Source of the DNA: Ornithomonoglobus_A sp045649025
GTDB taxonomy: Bacteria; Bacillota; Clostridia; UBA1381
Length of the DNA: 64,000 nt
Assembly: GCA_045649025.1 (NCBI GenBank)
Contig: JAZRPB010000025.1
Coordinates: forward strand, 40,550-104,549
Direction: 5' to 3'
The notes beneath the pieces are model-generated. The model was not told the DNA's origin, did not search any database, and was given only the letters and a program-made list of their open reading frames with translations. Shown in pieces: positions 1-6,717 of this stretch; within the stretch, counting starts at the first letter, position 1, and each line of letters starts with the position of its first letter. The position numbers and the translations under genes are program-made.

Positions 1-684
1 TACACCGAGGGTATATTCTCTCATTTATCAACCTCTGATGAGGCAAATTCCGACTATACTAAAATGCAGTTTGAACGTTTTATGAATATTGTTGATGAAC
101 TAAAAACAAAGGGACTTAACATTCCAATTAAACATATATGCAACAGTGCTGCAATTATGATGTATCCCGAAATGCATCTTGATATGGTCAGACCAGGTAT
201 TATTTTATATGGACTATACCCCTCTGATGAGGTCAACAAAGCCAAATTACCGCTAAAGCGTGTTATGACGCTAAAATCTCACATTACAATGATAAAAGAA
301 GTTGAAGCCGGCAGAGGTGTAAGCTACGGAAAAGAGTACATAACCGACCATACAACACGAATTGCTACTGTTTCAATCGGTTATGCAGACGGATATATAA
401 GAAAATATGCAGAAAATGGTACTGTTTTATTGGAAAGCGGTGAAATTGCTCCCATTATCGGAAGAATTTGTATGGACCAATGTATGATTGACGTAACAAA
501 TGTCCATAATATTCATAAGGGTGATGAAGTAATCCTTTTTGGTAATGAAAGCATAACAACCGACGTTGTTGCAAAAAAACTTGGTACTATTAATTATGAA
601 ATTACCTGTATGGTTTCTAAACGTATTCCGAGAGTTTATATTAAAAACGAAAGGACGGTGAAAACACTGAACTATCTTGTATAG
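1..684 (+). CDS. alr: Alanine racemase, C-terminal part (cut by window start)
   Basis: PLP-dependent alanine racemase makes D-alanine for peptidoglycan in the cytoplasm. The reading frame is open from base 1, so the gene starts outside the window; about 227 C-terminal residues are present. The segment has the end of the TIM-barrel (GIFSHLSTSDEA, then the RPGIILYGLYPS strand) and the C-terminal beta domain. That domain holds GRGVSYGKEY, whose Tyr is the second catalytic base in the family, and the GRICMDQCMIDVT motif. The order alr - MazE-like antitoxin - MazF toxin is the same as alr-ndoAI-ndoA of Bacillus, which supports all three calls. The next gene starts 33 bases after the stop, so co-transcription is likely. 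Confidence 0.95.
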   Translation, partial: YTEGIFSHLSTSDEANSDYTKMQFERFMNIVDELKTKGLNIPIKHICNSAAIMMYPEMHLDMVRPGIILYGLYPSDEVNKAKLPLKRVMTLKSHITMIKEVEAGRGVSYGKEYITDHTTRIATVSIGYADGYIRKYAENGTVLLESGEIAPIIGRICMDQCMIDVTNVHNIHKGDEVILFGNESITTDVVAKKLGTINYEITCMVSKRIPRVYIKNERTVKTLNYLV

Positions 685-717
685 TTTAAAGGAAGACCAG
701 AAAGGAGCCTGATTGCT

Positions 718-876
718 TTGTCACAAAACAAAAAAGATAACTTGGAGTTGCAAAAGAAACTCGAAAACGGTTATAAGGAAATGGCGGAAATAAATCTTGA
801 ATTAGCACAAATATGTTTTGAAGCTGACAATGATTGTTTGAAGCATTGCGAAGAAAAACTGACGGAGTGTGAGTAA
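718..876 (+). CDS. Short MazE/EndoAI-type antitoxin lacking the DNA-binding domain
   Basis: A 52-residue protein starting at TTG 718, with AAGGAG at 702-707 ten bases upstream; it stops 3 bases before the toxin start. The middle part, LENGYKEMAEINLELAQ, resembles the C-terminal toxin-binding tail of Bacillus EndoAI (RRGYMEMAKINLNIA from memory). The N-terminal ribbon-helix-helix DNA-binding domain of that family (about 45 residues) is missing; only a short lysine-rich leader precedes the tail. It should neutralise the MazF-like RNase encoded next. Without the DNA-binding domain it may not repress its own promoter. An unrelated small helical protein is the alternative, but position and motif argue against it. 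Confidence 0.72.
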   Translation: MSQNKKDNLELQKKLENGYKEMAEINLELAQICFEADNDCLKHCEEKLTECE

Positions 877-879
877 ATT

Positions 880-1230
880 GTGATAGTAAAACGAGGAGAT
901 ATTTATTACGCTGATTTAAGTCCCGTTGTAGGTAGTGAACAAGGCGGTATACGGCCTGTGCTAATAATTCAAAACGACATAGGCAATAAATACAGTCCCA
1001 CTGTGATAGCAGCTGCAATCACAAGTCGGATAAATAAAGCTAAAATGCCTACACATATTGAGCTTTGTGCCAAGGAATACGGACTTAATAAGGATTCTGT
1101 GATATTATTGGAGCAAATCAGGACAATAGATAAAAAACGATTAAGAGAAAAAATTGGTTGCCTGGACAATGAGCTTATGAATGAAGTAAATGATGCTTTG
1201 TCTGTAAGCTTTGGTCTGGGCGATTGTTAA
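880..1230 (+). CDS. ndoA: MazF/NdoA-type endoribonuclease toxin
   Basis: A sequence-specific mRNA endoribonuclease of the PemK/MazF family, 116 residues, the usual length. It begins with the family signature KRGDIYYADLSPVVGSEQGG, followed by RPVLIIQND and the conserved LLEQIRTIDKKRL segment near residue 80. The start is GTG at 880, 3 bases after the antitoxin stop, so the two are translationally coupled. In Bacillus the homologue EndoA cleaves at UACAU; the specificity here cannot be read from the sequence. A terminator follows at 1254-1286. Confidence 0.93.
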   Translation: MIVKRGDIYYADLSPVVGSEQGGIRPVLIIQNDIGNKYSPTVIAAAITSRINKAKMPTHIELCAKEYGLNKDSVILLEQIRTIDKKRLREKIGCLDNELMNEVNDALSVSFGLGDC

Positions 1231-1253
1231 TATTAAATTTAAAGTACATTAGT

Positions 1254-1286
1254 AATCCGCAGGTGCAATACTTGCGGATTTTTTTA
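1254..1286 (+). terminator. Rho-independent terminator after the toxin gene
   Basis: Perfect 8-bp stem (1254-1261 with 1273-1280), 11-nt loop, then a run of seven or more T. It lies 23 bases after the mazF-like stop and ends the alr/TA transcript. Confidence 0.85.
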
Positions 1287-1309
1287 TGCAAAAATATACA
1301 AAATATGTA

Positions 1310-1338
1310 TTGAAAAAAAATATGATATGTGATATAAT
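1310..1338 (+). promoter_or_regulatory. Sigma-A-type promoter for the small membrane protein and valS
   Basis: TTGAAA at 1310-1315 and TATAAT at 1333-1338 with a 17-base spacer. It would give a leader of about 200 nt before the first start codon at 1546. The last three bases of the -10 box are also the first three of the outer stem of the structured element at 1336-1416. Confidence 0.7.
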
Positions 1339-1500
1339 TGACACATACAGAATTTTATTTTATAAAATTCACAAGAGCTTACGCTCTTGTGTACTCTTTC
1401 GAGTACTGTGTCAATTGACGGCGTCGCAAAAATGCTCTTGCAAGCAATCATTTTTACTCCTGGTAAAATAATTTTGCGGCATCAGAATTGTGCACTGATT
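1336..1500 (-). repeat. Structured intergenic element, copy 1 (four-way junction plus conserved core)
   Basis: A 10-bp outer stem (1336-1345 with 1407-1416) encloses three adjacent perfect hairpins: 1350-1370 (9 bp, 3-nt loop), 1371-1390 (8 bp, loop TTAC) and 1391-1406 (6 bp, loop TTTC). The core follows at 1417-1470 and contains a TTTTAC/GTAAAA hairpin. A second copy lies inverted at 41580-41749 with a near-identical core and compensatory changes in the stems. On the minus strand the two tetraloops read C(GTAA)G and C(GAAA)G, so I set the strand to minus. The only clear promoter, however, faces plus. It fills most of the stretch between the toxin terminator and the gene at 1546. No protein-coding content and no T-box signature were seen. 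Confidence 0.75.
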
Positions 1501-1545
1501 ATATAATTTTAATTGAGATATTATATATTTGAAGGAGGGATTAGC

Positions 1546-1728
1546 TTGGTAATAAAAGTAATTGCTATTGTTTTAGCACTGATAGCTCTTATGTTGAATT
1601 TTCGTGGAAAATGGATTATGGAAACATTTTTAAAAAAAGACACCTCCTCCCAAAATTTACTTTTAGGAATGAAATTTGCAGCACTTATAATTGCAATTAT
1701 AGCTTTTGTGCTTGTATTTTTATCTTAA
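1546..1728 (+). CDS. Small two-helix membrane protein, unknown function
   Basis: A 60-residue protein. I start it at TTG 1546 because AGGAGG lies at 1532-1537, eight bases upstream; an in-frame ATG at 1513 has no ribosome site. Two hydrophobic segments (about residues 2-18 and 42-59) flank a short basic loop containing RGKWIMETFLKKD, suggesting a hairpin in the membrane. I do not recognise a family. It sits 27 bases before valS and probably shares its transcript. Its role is unknown, and the adjacency need not mean a functional link to valyl-tRNA synthetase. Confidence 0.6.
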   Translation: MVIKVIAIVLALIALMLNFRGKWIMETFLKKDTSSQNLLLGMKFAALIIAIIAFVLVFLS

Positions 1729-1755
1729 TAAACAACAGAAAGGAAGAATATATAA

Positions 1756-4389
1756 ATGGAAGATGCAAACAACATTGCAAAAACCTACGACCCATCATCG
1801 TTCGAGGAAAGAATATATAATACATGGGTAGATAAAAAGTATTTTCATGCAAAGGTTAATAAAGATAAAAAACCTTTTACAATAGTTATTCCACCCCCTA
1901 ATGTAACAGGTCAGTTGCATATGGGTCACGCTCTTGACGAAACAATACAGGATATTCTTATCCGTTACAAGAGAATGAAGGGCTTTGAGGCACTATGGGT
2001 GCCTGGAACAGACCATGCCGGTATTGCTACTCAAATAAAGGTTGAGGAAAGCTTAAGAGTAAATGAAGGTCTTACACGCTACGATTTGGGACGTGAAAAG
2101 TTTTTGGAGCGTGTATGGGATTGGAAAAATCAATACGGCGACAGAATAATTAATCAGCTTAAAAAAATTGGTTCTTCTTGTGACTGGGACAGAGAGCGTT
2201 TTACAATGGATGAGGGCTGCTCAAAGGCTGTTAAGGAGGTTTTTGTTAATTTATATAATAAAAATCTTATATATCAGGGCTCAAGAATAATAAACTGGTG
2301 TCCGCATTGTATCACTGCCCTATCTGATGCAGAGGTTGAACATAAGGAACAGGCTGGACATTTCTGGCATATTAAATATCCGATTAAGGATAGTGACGGC
2401 TTTGTGGTTATTGCAACCACACGTCCTGAAACTTTATTGGGTGACGTGGCAGTTGCAGTTAATCCCAACGATAAAAGATACAAAGACCTTGTTGGTAAAA
2501 AACTGATTTTACCATTGGTTGGCAGAGAAATTCCTGTTATTGCAGATGAATATGTTGATAAGGAATTTGGTACAGGCTGTGTTAAAATCACTCCTGCTCA
2601 CGACCCTAACGACTTTGAGGTTGGTCAAAGACATAATCTTGAACAAATCAAGGTGATGAATGATGATGCAACCATTAACCACTATGGCGGAAAATACGAG
2701 GGTATGGACCGTTACGATGCAAGAAAGGCAATGGTTAAGGACCTTGAGGATTTAGGCTTACTTGTTAAGGTTGAGGATCACACTCATAATGTTGGTGAGT
2801 GTTACAGATGCTCCACAACTGTTGAGCCGATTATTTCAAAACAATGGTTTGTTAAAATGAAGCCTCTTGCACAGCCTGCAATTGATGCTGTTAAAAACGG
2901 GGACACTAAATTTGTGCCCGAGCATTTCGAAAAGGTTTACTTCCACTGGTTAGAAAACATAAAGGATTGGTGTATCTCACGTCAGCTATGGTGGGGACAC
3001 AGAATTCCCGCATTCTACTGCGATGAATGTGACGAGATGGTTGTAACAAAGGATGAGAGTGCAATATGTCCTAAATGCGGTAAAAAAATGCGTCAGGATC
3101 CCGACACACTTGATACATGGTTCTCATCTGCACTATGGCCATTCTCTACACTTGGCTGGCCTGAAAAAACAGAGGAATTAGAATATTTCTATCCCACAAG
3201 TGTGCTTGTAACAGGCTACGACATTATTCCGTTCTGGGTAATGAGAATGATGTTCTCTGCAATTGAGCATACAGGTCAGGTACCGTTTGACCACGTATTT
3301 ATACACGGACTTGTGCGTGACTCACAGGGCAGAAAGATGTCTAAATCTCTTGGAAACGGCATTGACCCATTGGAAATCGTATCAAAATATGGTGCAGATG
3401 CATTAAGATTTACTCTTGCAACAGGTAACGCACCAGGTAATGATATGCGTTTCTATATTGAAAGAGTAGAGGCAAGCCGTAACTTTGCAAACAAGATATG
3501 GAATGCATCAAGATTTACACTAATGAATCTTGATATTAACGAAAATAAGCTACCTGATTTTGATGAGCTTCAAATTGAAGATAAGTGGATACTTTCAAAG
3601 TATAACGAGGTTGTAAAATCAGTTACCGAAAACCTTGACAATTTCGAGCTTGGTGTTGCAGTATCAAAGCTATATGACTTTATATGGGATAATTTCTGCG
3701 ACTGGTATATTGAGCTTGTTAAGCCAAGACTGTTCGATAAAGAAAACCCAACAGGCAAGAGTGCACAGTATGTTTTAACATATGTTTTATCAAATACTAT
3801 GAAACTTCTTCATCCGTTTATGCCATTTATTACAGAGGAAATATGGCAACATCTTCCCCACGAGGGCGAAAGTATAATGATAAGTGACTATCCTGAATAT
3901 AACAGTTCACTTGTGTTCGAAGATGAAGAAAAGGCAATGGAGCTTATAATGTCGTCTATTACTGCAATAAGAAACAGACGTGCAGAGATGAATGTGCCAC
4001 CATCAAAGAAAGCAAAGGTTATAATAGTAACCGACAAATCCGACATCTTTACAAAGGGTGCAATATTCTTTGAAAAGCTTGCATCGGCAAGCGAAACTGT
4101 TGTGCAGGGCGATAAAACAGATATAAGTGCAAATGCAGTTAATATTGTTGTACCAAGTGCTGAAATATTCTTACCTCTTGATGATTTGGTTGATAAAGAA
4201 AAAGAGCTTGAAAGACTAAATGCTGAAAAGAAAAAGCTTGAGGGCGAAATCAAGAGAGTTGAGGGCAAGTTAAATAACCCAGGCTTTGTTGCAAAAGCAC
4301 CGCAAAAGGTTGTTGACGAAGAAAAAGCAAAGGGCGAAAAATATAAAGAAATGCTTGCAAAGGTACTTGAAACAATTAATAATATGTAA
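1756..4389 (+). CDS. valS: Valyl-tRNA synthetase
   Basis: Class I aminoacyl-tRNA synthetase charging tRNA-Val, 877 residues, normal length. The HIGH signature is HMGH at residues 55-58 and KMSKS is at about 527-531. The editing domain (about 190-350) contains ATTRPETLLGDVAVAV. A zinc-ribbon-like pair CDECDE...CPKCGKK sits near 430-455, and the C-terminal coiled arm begins near residue 810 (KEKELERLNAEKKKLEGEIKR). AGAAAGGAAG lies upstream of ATG 1756. Many Firmicutes valS genes have a tRNA-sensing T-box leader; none is recognisable here, and the leader holds the structured element instead. A strong terminator follows. Confidence 0.97.
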   Translation: MEDANNIAKTYDPSSFEERIYNTWVDKKYFHAKVNKDKKPFTIVIPPPNVTGQLHMGHALDETIQDILIRYKRMKGFEALWVPGTDHAGIATQIKVEESLRVNEGLTRYDLGREKFLERVWDWKNQYGDRIINQLKKIGSSCDWDRERFTMDEGCSKAVKEVFVNLYNKNLIYQGSRIINWCPHCITALSDAEVEHKEQAGHFWHIKYPIKDSDGFVVIATTRPETLLGDVAVAVNPNDKRYKDLVGKKLILPLVGREIPVIADEYVDKEFGTGCVKITPAHDPNDFEVGQRHNLEQIKVMNDDATINHYGGKYEGMDRYDARKAMVKDLEDLGLLVKVEDHTHNVGECYRCSTTVEPIISKQWFVKMKPLAQPAIDAVKNGDTKFVPEHFEKVYFHWLENIKDWCISRQLWWGHRIPAFYCDECDEMVVTKDESAICPKCGKKMRQDPDTLDTWFSSALWPFSTLGWPEKTEELEYFYPTSVLVTGYDIIPFWVMRMMFSAIEHTGQVPFDHVFIHGLVRDSQGRKMSKSLGNGIDPLEIVSKYGADALRFTLATGNAPGNDMRFYIERVEASRNFANKIWNASRFTLMNLDINENKLPDFDELQIEDKWILSKYNEVVKSVTENLDNFELGVAVSKLYDFIWDNFCDWYIELVKPRLFDKENPTGKSAQYVLTYVLSNTMKLLHPFMPFITEEIWQHLPHEGESIMISDYPEYNSSLVFEDEEKAMELIMSSITAIRNRRAEMNVPPSKKAKVIIVTDKSDIFTKGAIFFEKLASASETVVQGDKTDISANAVNIVVPSAEIFLPLDDLVDKEKELERLNAEKKKLEGEIKRVEGKLNNPGFVAKAPQKVVDEEKAKGEKYKEMLAKVLETINNM

Positions 4390-4400
4390 TTTAAGCAACA

Positions 4401-4431
4401 AAAAACACTTCACAAAGTGAAGTGTTTTTTT
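4401..4431. terminator. Bidirectional terminator between valS and the flavoprotein gene
   Basis: 13-bp perfect stem (4401-4413 with 4417-4429), loop AAA, with an A-run on one side and a T-run on the other. It serves the convergent genes on both strands. Confidence 0.9.
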
Positions 4432-4432
4432 G

Positions 4433-5053
4433 TCATCTTATAAAGCTTGTTCTTTCTACCTTTGGATTGTTTGGTGCCTCAATACCGTTTTTCTTACCTG
4501 CTTCTATACACTTTAAAAGCCAAACCATATTTCTTGCACCGTTACGCATTGTCTGCATACCCTCTAAATCCTGTTTAACCTCTTCAGGCGTGTTTCCGTG
4601 TACATTATTCCAATACGTAGAAGAAACAACAGGCATCTGGTTTATTGTGCAATGCTTTAGCACTGCATCAAGTGATGCAGTTGTGCCGCCACGTCTTGCA
4701 GAGGCTACTGCCATTGCAGGCTTATGTGCAAAATACTTTGCTCCTGAATAGAAGGCACGGTCGAGGAATGATAAAATTCTTCCGCTTGGATGTGCATAAT
4801 AAACAGGTGTGCCAAACACGAATGCATCGGCACTCTTTGCTTTTTCAACAATTTCATTCACAATATCATCATCAAATCTGCACTTGCCAAGCTGCACACA
4901 CGCTTTGCAGCCAATACAGTCACGGATAGGGTCTGTACCCAGTGTTACTATTTCGTATTCTATGCCTTCTTCTTTAAATACTGTACACATTTCACTTAAT
5001 GCAGTATATGTGCAGCCTTCACGGCTACTGCCATTTATAAGTAATACCTTCAT
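4433..5053 (-). CDS. Flavodoxin-like NADPH-dependent FMN reductase family protein
   Basis: A 206-residue flavodoxin-fold protein. MKVLLINGSSREGCTYTAL is the phosphate-binding first strand and loop of the FMN reductase/WrbA-like superfamily. FGTPVYYAHPSGRILSFLDR is the second FMN-contacting segment. CIGCKACVQLGKC (about residues 46-58) is the four-cysteine motif of the iron-sulfur flavoprotein branch of this family. It probably reduces small electrophiles or quinones with NAD(P)H; the substrate cannot be told. It is a single gene, read toward the terminator at 4401-4431, and the upstream gap to 5267 carries repeats. Confidence 0.85.
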   Translation of the reverse strand: MKVLLINGSSREGCTYTALSEMCTVFKEEGIEYEIVTLGTDPIRDCIGCKACVQLGKCRFDDDIVNEIVEKAKSADAFVFGTPVYYAHPSGRILSFLDRAFYSGAKYFAHKPAMAVASARRGGTTASLDAVLKHCTINQMPVVSSTYWNNVHGNTPEEVKQDLEGMQTMRNGARNMVWLLKCIEAGKKNGIEAPNNPKVERTSFIR

Positions 5054-5093
5054 AAAACATACAACCTTTCTATTTTTAATTTCTTATCAAAAC

Positions 5094-5121
5094 GGGACGT
5101 CGCGGACGCCGTCCCCTACAA
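5094..5121. repeat. GTAGGGG-type palindromic repeat, copy A
   Basis: GGGACG (5094-5099) pairs with CGTCCC (5110-5115), followed by CTACAA. It is GC-rich against an AT-rich background. A related palindrome with the same CCCCTACAAT end is at 11457-11484. It is bracketed by ATCAAAA and TTTTGAT, so it seems to sit inside another palindrome. Confidence 0.6.
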
Positions 5122-5123
5122 TT

Positions 5124-5164
5124 TTGATACTTCACGAATGAACAAGTGGTATGATGGGCAATTT
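5124..5164. repeat. Right half of the ~85-nt hairpin repeat
   Basis: Matches the right half of the full copy at 5184-5269: both have TTGATAC, then GAACAAGTGG, then an ending of the type GATGRGCAATTT. The left half is missing and the GTAGGGG-type palindrome takes its place. Confidence 0.6.
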
Positions 5165-5183
5165 CATCTATCAAATCCATAAT

Positions 5184-5269
5184 AAAATTGTTCAGATTGC
5201 CGCTTTGAAGTTTGGGTGCTGTATGTTTGATACCGCCCCAAACGAACAAGTGGCAAGATGAGCAATTTT
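5184..5269 (+). repeat. ~85-nt hairpin repeat with internal A-G/G-A mismatch, copy 1
   Basis: Ends AAAATTGTTCAGATTGCC (5184-5201) and GGCAAGATGAGCAATTTT (5252-5269) pair at 16 of 18 positions as RNA, one as G-U; the two non-pairs are adjacent G/A mismatches. The inner hairpin is GTTTGGG/CCCAAAC topped by GTAT-GTTTG-ATAC. The G-U pair fits RNA only on the plus strand, so I set the strand to plus. The last base pair lies inside the stop codon (5268-5270) of the neighbouring minus-strand gene, as in the copy at 12290-12372. Confidence 0.72.
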
Positions 5270-5762
5270 ATTCGGATTTACAATAGTCTTTTACCAATTT
5301 CGCTCTTATATATCCCCTGTCTGTATCAGTCGATTCAATATAAAAACCTCTGCCATAGTAAAATCTTATAAGGTCTGTTACCTTTGAGCCTGTATGTAAA
5401 TATATTCGCTCAACACCCTTTTTAATCATAATTTTATCAACAAGATTCATTATTGATTTACCTATTCCGTTATTCTGGTTGGAAATTCTTACGCCAAATC
5501 TTGTTAAATACGCTGTATTATCAGGTAAAATCTCCACACGTACACTGCCAACATACTGACCGTTATCAAGTGCAACTAGCACAAGCTTTGTGTTAATATC
5601 GTGTTTAACATCGGCATACGTTTCATTAAGTGCGTCAAGCTGTGTCACACCCGAAATTTCACTGTACTTCAAAAACGCCTCTCTTGTCATCTCCATAATT
5701 GCGGGAATATCATCATAATTTGCAAGGCGTATCTGAAAAAGTGATTCGTAATCTACTACCAT
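5268..5762 (-). CDS. GNAT-family N-acetyltransferase
   Basis: A 164-residue GNAT acetyltransferase. The acetyl-CoA loop is NQNNGIGKSIM (Q/RxxGxG/A type) near residues 95-106, preceded by the beta-4 strand YLTRFGVRIS. The C-terminal FYYGRGFYIES matches the usual FYxxxGF of the fold. It starts 12 bases after the argF stop, so it is the last gene of an argD-argF-GNAT unit. Some bacteria use a short GNAT protein as N-acetylglutamate synthase (for example the mycobacterial ArgA of similar length), so an arginine role is plausible. Generic small-molecule or protein acetylation is equally possible. The stop codon coincides with the end of a repeat. Confidence 0.8.
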   Translation of the reverse strand: MVVDYESLFQIRLANYDDIPAIMEMTREAFLKYSEISGVTQLDALNETYADVKHDINTKLVLVALDNGQYVGSVRVEILPDNTAYLTRFGVRISNQNNGIGKSIMNLVDKIMIKKGVERIYLHTGSKVTDLIRFYYGRGFYIESTDTDRGYIRAKLVKDYCKSE

Positions 5763-5774
5763 TTTACTCTCCCT

Positions 5775-6692
5775 TTATCCCATAAGAGTTGCCATTACGG
5801 CTTTTTGTGCGTGCAGACGGTTTTCTGCCTCATCAAATATTACACTGTGAGGTCCGTCTATAATCTCCGATGTTACCTCAAAGCCACGATATGCAGGCAG
5901 ACAGTGCATAAATATAGCATCGCTATCTGCGTGTGAGAATAGCTTTTCGTTAACCTGATAATCACCGAACACCTTAACCTTTTCGGCTTTCTCGCTTTCC
6001 TGTCCCATAGATACCCACGTATCGGTATAAACCACATCTGCATTCTTTATTGCTTCAACAGGGTCTTGTGTTATAATAAGGCTCTTGCCGCTCTTTTTAA
6101 AATCGTCTTTTGCGTTCGCAACAACCTCATCATCGCATTGATACTTGTCGGGCGTTGCAATTGCACAGTTAAGTCCTGCTTTTGCACAACCATACATTAT
6201 TGAGTGAGCCATATTATTACCATCACCGATATATGCAAATTTCAAGCCCTCTAACTTGCCCTTATGCTCATATGTTGTCATAAGGTCTGCAAGCACCTGA
6301 CAAGGATGCAGAAGGTCTGTTAATGCATTTATAACAGGAATTGATGCCTCATCGGCAAGCTCAACAACATCGGAATGAGCATATGTTCTAATCATAATGC
6401 CATCGAGATATCTTTCAAGCACCTTTGCTGTGTCGTGTATGGTTTCACCTCTGCCAAGCTGAATATCATTCGACGATAAAAACAACGGATATCCGCCAAG
6501 TTGTGTCATACCAACTTCAAACGAAACTCTTGTTCTTGTTGATGATTTTGTGAATATCATTCCAAGTGTTTTTCCTTTTAGAATAGGATGCGGAATGTTG
6601 TTTTTTTGTTCCTTTTTTAATTTCAAACCAAGCTCAAGCAGGTTTTTTATTTCTTCTGATGTTAAATCGTGTAGACTTATTAAATCTTTCAT
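5775..6692 (-). CDS. argF: Ornithine carbamoyltransferase
   Basis: Transfers the carbamoyl group from carbamoyl phosphate to ornithine, giving citrulline in arginine synthesis. I start it at ATG 6692, giving MKDLISLHDL and 305 residues, because AAAGGAAA lies upstream; an in-frame upstream extension has no ribosome site. The carbamoyl-phosphate loop is SSTRTRVSFE (about 50-59), followed by LLHPCQVLADL. The ornithine-side motifs are VSMG and FMHCLPAYRG. It follows argD by 25 bases. Catabolic ArgF/ArcB has the same fold; the argD partner and the absence of arcA/arcC nearby favour the biosynthetic enzyme. Confidence 0.96.
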   Translation of the reverse strand: MKDLISLHDLTSEEIKNLLELGLKLKKEQKNNIPHPILKGKTLGMIFTKSSTRTRVSFEVGMTQLGGYPLFLSSNDIQLGRGETIHDTAKVLERYLDGIMIRTYAHSDVVELADEASIPVINALTDLLHPCQVLADLMTTYEHKGKLEGLKFAYIGDGNNMAHSIMYGCAKAGLNCAIATPDKYQCDDEVVANAKDDFKKSGKSLIITQDPVEAIKNADVVYTDTWVSMGQESEKAEKVKVFGDYQVNEKLFSHADSDAIFMHCLPAYRGFEVTSEIIDGPHSVIFDEAENRLHAQKAVMATLMG

Positions 6693-6717
6693 TGTATTAT
6701 TTCCTTTCAAATATGTA

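Noticed and set aside
1286..1471. A 61-codon open frame across the structured element, and a frame through the core shared by both copies (DGV-K-M-LQA-IFTPGK)
   Set aside because: No ribosome site. Differences between the two copies include second codon positions, while pairing is preserved, so conservation follows the fold and not the protein.
1336..1545. T-box leader for valS
   Set aside because: No T-box bulge sequence, specifier loop or terminator/antiterminator arrangement can be recognised; the hairpins belong to the repeated element.
5054..5267. CRISPR array (repeated palindromes in a row)
   Set aside because: The repeats differ in type, are not regularly spaced and no cas genes occur in the window.
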